From positions 1 to 45,858 of the forward strand of contig RECW01000131.1 of the NCBI GenBank assembly GCA_007693835.1: a stretch of 45,858 nucleotides of DNA, in the 5' to 3' direction. Below are positions 20,788-27,512 of this stretch, piece by piece. The translations under genes and the position numbers were made by a program. Below the pieces are notes generated by a model. The model did not search any database. It was not told the DNA's origin and saw only the letters and a list, made by a program, of their open reading frames with translations. Position 1 is the first letter of the stretch, and each line of letters begins with the position of its first letter. This DNA comes from Paracoccaceae bacterium (lineage in GTDB: Bacteria > Pseudomonadota > Alphaproteobacteria > Rhodobacterales > Rhodobacteraceae).

Positions 20788-21384
20788 ATGTCCCTCGACG
20801 CCGTTCTGGCCCTCGCGGCCCTCGCCCTCGCCTCGACGTGGACGCCGGGGCCGAACAACATCATGCTCGCGAACTCCGGCGCCACCTTCGGCTGGCGGGC
20901 GACCTGGCCGCACGCCTTCGGCGTGGCGCTCGGGTTTCCGCTGATGGTGTTCGTCCTCGCGCTCGGGCTGGGCGAACTGTTCCGCGAGCACGCGGCGCTG
21001 CGCGAAGGCCTGCGTTGGGCGGGCGCGGCGCTGCTCGTCTGGCTCGGGTGGAGGATCGGCGCGGCGGGGCGGGCGCAGGCGCAGGGCCGCGCGCGGCCGT
21101 TCACCTTCGCCGAAGCCGCCGCCTTCCAGTGGATCAACCCGAAGGCCTGGGCGATGGCGGTCTCGATCCCGGCCGCCTTCGTCACCGGCGCGGCGCCGAT
21201 CCGCGAGGCGCTGGTCTGCGCCGGCGTCTTCGCCGCCTCGGGGCTCGGCTCGGCGCACGGCTGGGCGGCGTTCGGCGCGGCGATCCGTCGCCTGCTGGCG
21301 ACCGGCCGGCGGCTGATCGCCTTCAACGCGGTGATGGGGTTGATGGTGGCGGCGTCGGGCGTGTGGCTCGCGGTGACGGGCTGA
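20788..21384 (+). CDS. LysE-family amino-acid exporter
   Basis: A 198-residue inner-membrane protein with about six hydrophobic segments. The LysE/RhtB signature is at the N-terminus: TWTPGPNNIMLANSGATFG, the conserved PGPN motif at about residues 20-23, followed by GVALGFP. The segment FQWINPKAWAMAVS is also characteristic of the family. These proteins export amino acids (lysine, arginine, threonine, cysteine) or similar compounds. The start has only a weak SD. Its place after argG-hrpB makes arginine or a related compound a tempting substrate, but that is inference from position only. It converges with a minus-strand gene 4 bases downstream. Confidence 0.9.
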   Translation: MSLDAVLALAALALASTWTPGPNNIMLANSGATFGWRATWPHAFGVALGFPLMVFVLALGLGELFREHAALREGLRWAGAALLVWLGWRIGAAGRAQAQGRARPFTFAEAAAFQWINPKAWAMAVSIPAAFVTGAAPIREALVCAGVFAASGLGSAHGWAAFGAAIRRLLATGRRLIAFNAVMGLMVAASGVWLAVTG

Positions 21385-21388
21385 CGCC

Positions 21389-21910
21389 TCAGCCCATCGC
21401 GCCGCAGACGGCGGCGATCAGCGGGTCGCCCTCGCCGAGCGCGAGCCATGCGAGGCCCACCGGCAGGCCGTCGTCGTCGAAATCCGCCGTCGCCGGCACG
21501 TCGGCGCGGCGCCCCGCGGCGCAGTCGACCATCTGGGTCGAGACGCGCGTCGGGGCGTAGCGTTCGAGCAGGAACAGATCGACCATCGCCATCGCGGGAT
21601 GGGCCGGGTGGCGGCGCGCCGTGGTCGGATCGACCGCCGCGAAGCGGCTCACCATCGGCGCCACGAGCGTCCATGGCTGGATCGCCTGCGAACTCTCCAC
21701 CCGCGAGGTGACCACGAAGCTGTCGGGCAACGCCCCCGCGGTGCGGCTGAACCACGAGTAGTCGTTCCACATGGTGAAGCCGAGCATCGCCGCGCCCGCA
21801 GAGGCCGGGATCAGCCAGCGGACGTCGCGGCCGACCCAGCGGCTGACCACGAAAGACACGCAGGCCGCCAGAACCGCCGCCATCAGCGCGCCGATGAACG
21901 TCCAGATCAC
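21389..21910 (-). CDS. Small conserved membrane protein of unknown function, linked to symporter operon
   Basis: A 173-residue protein starting at GTG (VIWTFIGALMAAVLAACVSF). It has two N-terminal membrane segments (about 4-22 and 32-48). A soluble part follows containing FTMWNDYSWFSRTAGALPDS, a VVTSRVESSQ strand and an acidic segment, DFDDDGLPVG. I do not recognise the family. The start lies 4 bases after the stop of the cNMP/CBS/nucleotidyltransferase gene, with no clear SD, so translation is probably coupled and the protein belongs to the symporter operon. In many gammaproteobacterial versions of this operon the corresponding place is held by a DnaQ-like exonuclease; here it is not. Topology suggests the soluble part is periplasmic or cytoplasmic depending on the second helix. 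Confidence 0.75.
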   Translation of the reverse strand: MIWTFIGALMAAVLAACVSFVVSRWVGRDVRWLIPASAGAAMLGFTMWNDYSWFSRTAGALPDSFVVTSRVESSQAIQPWTLVAPMVSRFAAVDPTTARRHPAHPAMAMVDLFLLERYAPTRVSTQMVDCAAGRRADVPATADFDDDGLPVGLAWLALGEGDPLIAAVCGAMG

Positions 21911-21914
21911 GGCG

Positions 21915-23756
21915 TCAGCCGCCCATGCCGTGGCTCTGCGCGGCGGCGGACTGCATGGTCTTCACCACCACGAAGGCGTCCTTCAGGTGATTGCGCTCGA
22001 GCTCCGACAGCATCGCGGGCGGCATGAAGTTGTCGGGCCTGCTCCCCTCGCGGATCAGCCGCGCCTGATGCTCGAGGCGCAGATCCGCGATGGTGTCGTA
22101 GGCGTCGAGCAGGTCGCGCGCGCCGGAGCCGCTCAGCACCTTCGCCTCGACGGCCGCCTCGAGGCGTTCGCGGGTGTTCACCACCGTCAACCCGCCCATC
22201 AGCGCATAGACCCGGCCGAGGTCGACGATCGGCACGACGCCCGAGAGCTTCATGTCGACCGTGTCCTTGTGCTCGCCGGAGCGGATCAGCGCCATGCCGC
22301 GAAACAGGCCGAGCGGCGGCTGATGCTTCAGCGAGTTCCTCACCATGTGCATGCGGAAGATCGAGTTCTTCCGCGCCGCCGCCAGCGTCTCCTCCTGCAT
22401 GCCGTCGAACAGGCTGGTCTCGCCGGCGATGGCGCGCAGGTCGAACATCACGGAGGCGAGCATCTGCGCCTCCTCGTCCGGTTGCGCGATCCACTTGCGG
22501 AAGTAGCCGCGCCACGCCTTCGCCGGCTGACGCCAGCGCGGGCTGGTCGCCATCATGTCGCCGGGGCAGTAGACGTAGCCCGCCGCGTTCAGACCGTCGG
22601 AGACGTATTTCGCGAAGGCTTCGAAGTAGGCGCCGTGTTCAGAGGAGTCGTAGGCGTCGTCGAGGATGAGGCAGTTGTCCTGATCCGAGACGCCGGTCTG
22701 CTCGCGCCGGCCCTGGCTGCCGCAGGCCGCCCAGAGATAGGGCACGGGCGCCGGGCCCAGCGCCTCCTCCGCCAGCGCGATGAGACGGCGGGTCAGCGCG
22801 TCGGCGACAGACGTCACGATCCGCCCGACGTCGTAGGCGCCGACGCCCGCGCCCACCATCTGGGCCAGCAGCGTGGGGATGCGGCCGACGATCTCGGCGA
22901 ATTCGGCGTGGGTGCGGCGCTTGGCGATGTCGCCCACCAGATAGACCGCCGACACCGCCTGCTTCTTGACGAGGTTGGTGGAGGTGAGGATGCCGACCAG
23001 CCGGCCGTCGTCCACCACCGGCAGGTGCGAGATCCGCCGCTCTGTCATCGCCACCAGGGCGTCGAAGCCGAGGCCGTCGGTCGAGACGGTCATCGGGCTC
23101 GCGGTCATCACGTCGCCGACCAGCGTCTCCGCGTCGCGCCCCTCGGCGATCACCCGGTCGGCGAGGTCGCCGGTCGTCAGGATGCCGACGAGCTGGCCGC
23201 CGGCGCAGACCGGCAGGCATGAGATGTCGCGCGTGCGGATGATGCGCGCGGCGTCACGGACGCTGGCCTCCGGCGAAATGGTCACCGGCTCGCCGGTCAT
23301 CAGGTCGCCGATGCGCACGGAAAGCAGGTGATCGGGCGCAGCCGAGGCGTCGAGCGCCGACTGCGCGGGCGCGCGGTCGAAGAACCGCGCGAAGTGGGGA
23401 TGCTCGGCCATCAGCTGCCTGAATATGTTGCGGTGCAACACATAGAGGATGACCGGCGTCCGCGCAATCGCGGTGTTGGCGGCGTTGCCGTCGCGCATCA
23501 GGCCGCGGCCGCCGAAGCACTCGCCCGGTCCGAGGCGCGCGAGCGTCTCGCCGGACTCGCTCAGCAACTCGACCTGACCGCTGAAGACGACATGGAGGCC
23601 GTCGACGGCGTCGCCGTGGCGATAGACGACCCCGCCGGCCGGGCTGCGCACGGCGGTCGCATAGGCGGCGGCCTCCTCCAGCGCGGCGGACGGCAGGGTG
23701 TCGAAAGGCGGGTTGTGGGCGACGAAGTCGAGGAAACCTGTCGAGTCCTCGCTCAT
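21915..23756 (-). CDS. cNMP-binding/CBS-pair/DUF294 nucleotidyltransferase-like sensor protein
   Basis: A 613-residue cytoplasmic multidomain protein. Residues about 10-125 are a cyclic-nucleotide-binding fold (YRHGDAVDGLHVVFSGQVEL). About 145-270 form two CBS domains (ISCLPVCAGGQLVGILTTGD and ISHLPVVDDGRLVGILTSTN) that usually bind adenine nucleotides. About 300-440 is the DUF294 nucleotidyltransferase (GSQGRREQTGVSDQDN, with the GS-x-D-x-D type metal site), and the rest is DUF294_C. It looks like a GlnD/uridylyltransferase-type signal transducer tuned by cAMP- or AMP-like ligands. It lies 84 bases after the symporter gene, with a strong hairpin between them, and probably modifies or gates the symporter. 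GGGAG precedes the ATG. Confidence 0.9.
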   Translation of the reverse strand: MSEDSTGFLDFVAHNPPFDTLPSAALEEAAAYATAVRSPAGGVVYRHGDAVDGLHVVFSGQVELLSESGETLARLGPGECFGGRGLMRDGNAANTAIARTPVILYVLHRNIFRQLMAEHPHFARFFDRAPAQSALDASAAPDHLLSVRIGDLMTGEPVTISPEASVRDAARIIRTRDISCLPVCAGGQLVGILTTGDLADRVIAEGRDAETLVGDVMTASPMTVSTDGLGFDALVAMTERRISHLPVVDDGRLVGILTSTNLVKKQAVSAVYLVGDIAKRRTHAEFAEIVGRIPTLLAQMVGAGVGAYDVGRIVTSVADALTRRLIALAEEALGPAPVPYLWAACGSQGRREQTGVSDQDNCLILDDAYDSSEHGAYFEAFAKYVSDGLNAAGYVYCPGDMMATSPRWRQPAKAWRGYFRKWIAQPDEEAQMLASVMFDLRAIAGETSLFDGMQEETLAAARKNSIFRMHMVRNSLKHQPPLGLFRGMALIRSGEHKDTVDMKLSGVVPIVDLGRVYALMGGLTVVNTRERLEAAVEAKVLSGSGARDLLDAYDTIADLRLEHQARLIREGSRPDNFMPPAMLSELERNHLKDAFVVVKTMQSAAAQSHGMGG

Positions 23757-23791
23757 CGGAAAGTCTCCCTCGTCAGGGACCGGAGACAGCG

Positions 23792-23815
23792 GCGGCGGGC
23801 CCGTGGGCCCGCCGC
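23792..23815 (-). promoter_or_regulatory. 11-bp perfect hairpin between symporter and sensor genes
   Basis: GCGGCGGGCCC (23792-23802) and its exact complement (23805-23815) flank a 2-base centre, giving an extremely stable stem in the mRNA between two same-strand genes. There is no U-tract on the minus strand, so it is unlikely to be a full intrinsic terminator. It could stabilise the upstream symporter message or lower expression of the downstream sensor gene. Confidence 0.5.
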
Positions 23816-23840
23816 GTCTTTCAGGTCGTCACGACGCCGG

Positions 23841-25625
23841 TCAGTGGTCGACCGCGGCGCTCGCCCCGCGGGGGATGCGGACGCTCTCGACGAGGTCCTG
23901 CACTTCCTGCGGCGGCTCCTCGGTCGCGAGCGACACGAGGTAGGCGACGAGGAAGTTCAGCAGCGCCCCGACCGGCCCGAAGTGGCTCGGCGGGATGCCG
24001 AACAGGTAGTTCTCCGGCGACGGCGCGAGCATGTTCGTGCCGGGGATGAAGAACCAGCCGAGGTAGGTGAACAGGTAGAGGCAGGTCACGATCAGACCGA
24101 CCAGCATGCCGGCGATCGCGCCGACCGAGTTCACCCGCTTCGAGAAGATCCCCATCATCAGCGTCGGGAACAGCGTCGCCGCCGCGAGACCGAAGGCGAG
24201 CGCCACCACCTGCGCCGCGAACCCCGGCGGGTTGAGGCCGAGCCAGGTGGCGAGCACGATGGCGCCCGCCATCGAGATGCGCGCCCACAGCAGCTCGCCC
24301 TGCTCCGTGATGTCCGGCTTCAGCACCGACTTGATGAGGTCGTGGCTGATCGCCGACGAGATCGCGAGCAGAAGCCCGGCCGCCGTCGACAGCGCCGCCG
24401 CGAGGCCGCCTGCGGCGATCAGCGCGATCACCCAGCCGGGCAGGTTGGCGATCTCCGGGTTGGCGAGCACCAGGATGTCCTGGTTGAAGGTCACGAGCTC
24501 GTTGCCTTCCCAGCCCCGCTCTTCGGCGATCGCCTGCATCCGCGGATTGGCGGCGTTGTAGAACTGGATGCGGCCGTCGTTGTTCTTGTCCTCCCAGCCG
24601 AGCAGACCGGTCTGCTGCCAGGTGAGCATCCAGTTGTAGGCGGGGTCGGTCTGGATGGTCTCCAGCGACACCGCCTCGCCCTCGGCGCCCTCAGGCCAGA
24701 ACTGGGTGGCGATGTTCAGCCGCGCCATCGCGCCGACCGCCGGAGCGGTGAGATAGAGCAGCGCGATGAAGACCAGCGCCCAGCCGGCCGACCAGCGCGC
24801 GTCGGCCACCTTCGGCACGGTGAAGAAGCGGATGATCACGTGGGGCAGACCCGCGGTGCCGATCATCAGCGAGAGCGTGAACAGCGCCATGAGCCAGGGC
24901 GAGGTGCCTGCGGTGTAGGCGTTGAAGCCGAGGTCGTCCAGCACTTCGTTGAGGGTGGTGAGCAGCGGCTGGCCCGATTCGAGGTGGGTGCTGAACAGGC
25001 CGAGCGGCGGGATCGGGTTGCCGGTCAGCTGGAACGAGATGAACACCGCCGGGATCGTGTAGGCGACGATCAGCACGCAGTACTGGGCCACCTGCGTGTA
25101 GGTGATGCCCTTCATGCCCCCGAGCACGGCGTAGCAGAACACCACCGTGGAGGCGATGAACAGGCCCGTCGTCGCGTCGACTTCAAGGAAGCGCGAGAAG
25201 GCGACGCCGGCCCCGGTCATCTGGCCGATCACGTAGGTGATGGAGATGACGAGGAGGCAGATCACCGCCACCATGCGCGCGGTGGTCGAATAGAACCGGT
25301 CGCCGACGAACTCGGGCACCGTGAACTTGCCGAACTTGCGCAGATAGGGCGCGAGCAGCATCGCCATCAGCACGTAGCCGCCGGTCCAGCCCATGAGGAA
25401 CGAGCTGTTGTTGTAGCCGACGAAGGCGATGAGGCCCGCCATCGAGATGAACGACGCCGCCGACATCCAGTCCGCCGCCGTCGCCATGCCGTTCGTCACC
25501 GGGTGGACGCCCTGGCTGGCGGCGTAGAACTCCGCGGTCGAGCCGGCGCGGGCCCAGATCGCGATGCCGATGTAGAGCGCGAAGCTCGCGCCCACGACCA
25601 GCAGGTTGAGCGTGAATTGATCCAT
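23841..25625 (-). CDS. Sodium:solute symporter, VC_2705/ActP-like subfamily
   Basis: A 594-residue inner-membrane symporter with about 13 hydrophobic segments. The N-terminus FALYIGIAIWARAGSTAEFY, then VTNGMATAADWMSAASFISM, match the acetate-permease-like branch of the SSS family. A soluble insertion (about 300-360, rich in Asn/Asp/Trp) lies between two membrane halves, and the conserved SSS region is seen in GGLAAALSTAAGLLLAISSA. It takes up an organic anion, probably a monocarboxylate, with Na+. GAGGA is 7 bases before the ATG. The partner DUF4212 gene ends 26 bases upstream, and both belong to one operon with the cNMP/CBS sensor downstream. Substrate is inferred, not shown. Confidence 0.93.
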   Translation of the reverse strand: MDQFTLNLLVVGASFALYIGIAIWARAGSTAEFYAASQGVHPVTNGMATAADWMSAASFISMAGLIAFVGYNNSSFLMGWTGGYVLMAMLLAPYLRKFGKFTVPEFVGDRFYSTTARMVAVICLLVISITYVIGQMTGAGVAFSRFLEVDATTGLFIASTVVFCYAVLGGMKGITYTQVAQYCVLIVAYTIPAVFISFQLTGNPIPPLGLFSTHLESGQPLLTTLNEVLDDLGFNAYTAGTSPWLMALFTLSLMIGTAGLPHVIIRFFTVPKVADARWSAGWALVFIALLYLTAPAVGAMARLNIATQFWPEGAEGEAVSLETIQTDPAYNWMLTWQQTGLLGWEDKNNDGRIQFYNAANPRMQAIAEERGWEGNELVTFNQDILVLANPEIANLPGWVIALIAAGGLAAALSTAAGLLLAISSAISHDLIKSVLKPDITEQGELLWARISMAGAIVLATWLGLNPPGFAAQVVALAFGLAAATLFPTLMMGIFSKRVNSVGAIAGMLVGLIVTCLYLFTYLGWFFIPGTNMLAPSPENYLFGIPPSHFGPVGALLNFLVAYLVSLATEEPPQEVQDLVESVRIPRGASAAVDH

Positions 25626-25651
25626 TTTTCTTCCTCAGCCCCTGATCGCGA

Positions 25652-25912
25652 TCACTCTTCGTCGACGCCGAATTCGCGGTCGAGCTGGTTCATGCGCCAC
25701 GCGTAGAAGAAGATCAGCGCGAGGAACACGAGGATCGACCCCTGCTGGGCGAACCAGAAACCGAGGTCCGTGCCCCCGATCGGGATGCCGGCGACCAGAG
25801 GCCGGAGCAGGATGCCGAAGCCGAAGCTCGCCAGCGCCCAGATGGCCAGACTGATGTAAATGAGCCTCACGTTCGCCTTCCAGTAGGCGGCGCCGCTCTT
25901 GTCGTCTTCCAT
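25652..25912 (-). CDS. DUF4212 small membrane subunit of the symporter
   Basis: An 86-residue protein with two membrane helices (LIYISLAIWALASFGFGILL at about 17-36, and GSILVFLALIFFYAWRMNQL at about 58-77), exactly the DUF4212 layout, including the acidic Lys/Trp-rich N-terminus. These proteins are nearly always encoded directly before VC_2705-type sodium:solute symporters and are thought to be accessory subunits. The ATG at 25912 has AAGGGGGA just upstream; the frame stays open to 25987 but that extension is Arg/Ser-rich and not conserved-looking. It is the first gene of the four-gene operon, downstream of the phased repeat region. Confidence 0.92.
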   Translation of the reverse strand: MEDDKSGAAYWKANVRLIYISLAIWALASFGFGILLRPLVAGIPIGGTDLGFWFAQQGSILVFLALIFFYAWRMNQLDREFGVDEE

Positions 25913-25986
25913 CGACTTCCCCCTTGAGTGCGTCGACATCGTCGACGGTTGCTGTTCTGGACGTCTCGATCGACGCCGATTGGACA

Positions 25987-26067
25987 TGTTTCTTGGCCTC
26001 CGGCCCTTGCCGGACGCATGTTTCTCACCCTTACGCCGAAGCGCCGAAGTTTCGCAATATTGTTTCT
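25987..26067. promoter_or_regulatory. Three phased direct repeats (ATGTTTCT-like) upstream of the symporter operon
   Basis: The heptamer TGTTTCT occurs at 25987-25993, 26019-26025 and 26061-26067, on the same strand. The first two copies share the extended 8-mer ATGTTTCT. Spacings of 32 and 42 bases are close to three and four helical turns, so all copies face the same side of the DNA. The distal part is AT-rich and also holds the palindrome CAATATTG (26055-26062) and TTTCGCAA. This looks like a multi-site activator region for the DUF4212 promoter; the protein that binds it is unknown. Confidence 0.4.
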
Positions 26068-26083
26068 CCGCATGCGCCTGCGA

Positions 26084-27154
26084 CTAACGGAACCGCAAGC
26101 GCTCCCACCCCGCCGCGGCGACGGCGACCGTGATCAGGATGCGCGCGACGTGGTGCGCGGTGACGAAGATGGGGCTCGCGTTCAGCGACAGCGCGACCAG
26201 CCCCATCTCCACCACGCCGCCGGGGGCGAGCGCGAGCGTCATCTCGGCCACCGGCGCGTATCCGGTCGCCGCGGCGACCAGCGCGAGCGCCGCGCCGAGG
26301 GCGAGAGAGGCGCCCACCGTAAGCCCCGCCAGCGCGAGGCAGCGGCCGAGCGCCGCGCGACCGACGCCCACGAAGCGCAGGCCCAGCGTCACCCCGATCA
26401 CCAGCTGCGCGAGCGCCACCAGCGAGGGCGGCGGCGCGGCGTCGGTCCATCCCAGCCCGTGGAACAGCCCGCTGAGCAGGAGCGGGCCGGTGATCTGCGC
26501 CGCAGGCAGGCCGATCCTGTGGCCGGCCCACCAGCCCGCGACGCCCGCGGCGACCAGCAGGAGCGCGTCGCGCAGCCCCATCTCGCCGGCCGCGACGCTC
26601 TCGCCCGCCGCGCTGCCGACCGGACGGCCCTCGATGGCCGAGAACACCAGCGGCACCACCGTCACGACGAGCGCGATGCGACCGAACTGCAGCACCGTCA
26701 GCGCCGCCATGTCGGCGCCGCGCGCCGCGCCCATCTCGATGGATTCGTAAAGGCCCCCGGGCATGGCGGCGAAGAACGCGGTCGCCCGCGACAGACCGCC
26801 GAAGCGGCGGAGCAGGACGTAGTTCAGCGCATGCGACGTCGGCACGAAGGCGGCCACGAACAGAAGACCGGGCCACCAGCGCGGGATCGACGCCGCGACC
26901 TCCGGCGTCAGCGCCGCGCCGATCAGCACGCCGATGACGGGAACGCAGACCGTGCGCAGCGCAGGCGGAAACGCCGGCGGCGCGCCGAAAAGCCGGAGAT
27001 CGAGCGCCGCGGCGAGGCCCGTCGCGGCGAGACCGCCGACCAGCCACGGCAGCGGCAGCCCCGCCGCCTGCGCCGCCGCCCCTCCAGCGCCGCCGAGCGC
27101 GAGGGTCGCGAGCCAGCGCAGCAGGAGCAGGAGGGACGGCGTCTGCATCGACAT
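26084..27154 (-). CDS. AbrB-family (COG3180/TIGR03082) membrane protein
   Basis: A 356-residue hydrophobic protein with about ten membrane segments and an internal duplication, typical of the Gram-negative AbrB duplication family. Each half carries a similar segment (GLPLPWLVGGLAATG and GLPAAQITGPLLLSG). Other marks are FFAAMPGGLYESIEMGAARG and MTLALAPGGVVEMGLVALS. The name is misleading: databases call these AbrB regulators or ammonia monooxygenases, but they are transporters or membrane regulators without known function. The ATG at 27154 has GGAG about 11 bases upstream; an ATG at 27148 is a close alternative. It is followed, 171 bases later, by the DUF4212 operon on the same strand and is divergent from yidC. 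Confidence 0.85.
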   Translation of the reverse strand: MSMQTPSLLLLLRWLATLALGGAGGAAAQAAGLPLPWLVGGLAATGLAAALDLRLFGAPPAFPPALRTVCVPVIGVLIGAALTPEVAASIPRWWPGLLFVAAFVPTSHALNYVLLRRFGGLSRATAFFAAMPGGLYESIEMGAARGADMAALTVLQFGRIALVVTVVPLVFSAIEGRPVGSAAGESVAAGEMGLRDALLLVAAGVAGWWAGHRIGLPAAQITGPLLLSGLFHGLGWTDAAPPPSLVALAQLVIGVTLGLRFVGVGRAALGRCLALAGLTVGASLALGAALALVAAATGYAPVAEMTLALAPGGVVEMGLVALSLNASPIFVTAHHVARILITVAVAAAGWERLRFR

Positions 27155-27512
27155 GGGGCGGGAAGCTCCGTGGACGGGGGGCGACGCGCGGGGGCGACGC
27201 GCGGGGGCGACGCGGGGACGACACGGCATGGGCCGACGGCGTCGACCGCGCAAGAGCCCCGGCGGCGGTCGCCGGATGCGCGCCTCGCGAAAGCCCGACC
27301 GCCCGCAGGCGACGCGCGGCGCCGCCATGGCCCGCCCCGGCCGAATCAGACAGGGCGCCCCGGCGCGGCGACTCCCGCCCTTCGCGGAACCGATACGGGC
27401 TTCGCGCGACGCCCGCCGCATCGCCCCTCGCCATCGGCGCGCGCAGGCGATAAACGGCGGACGGCATGGGCGGCTTTCGAGCCCCGCGCCTCCAAAACGA
27501 CCGGAGCGAACG
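27155..27512. other. Intergenic region between AbrB-family gene and yidC
   Basis: This 358-base gap holds the promoters of two divergent genes. I looked on both strands for rpmH, rnpA and yidD, which usually precede yidC, and found none. Open frames are Arg/Pro/Ala-rich and lack family motifs. A 13-base tandem repeat lies at 27177-27215 and the yidC SD (GGAG, 27503-27506) is at the end. Confidence 0.6.
27177..27215. repeat. Tandem repeat, 13-base unit GGGGGCGACGCGC, three copies
   Basis: Copies lie at 27177-27189, 27190-27202 and 27203-27215; the third differs only in its last base, and a degenerate fourth follows. The repeat is just upstream of the AbrB-family gene start, in its 5' leader or promoter. 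Its G-rich runs could change copy number by slippage. Confidence 0.8.

Noticed and set aside
18150-21770. 1206-codon minus-strand frame under hrpB and the LysE-family gene
   Set aside because: Antisense shadow of argG-hrpB-exporter; no recognisable domain.
27155-27512. rpmH, rnpA or yidD before yidC
   Set aside because: None of the characteristic L34, RNase P protein or YidD motifs could be read in any frame.
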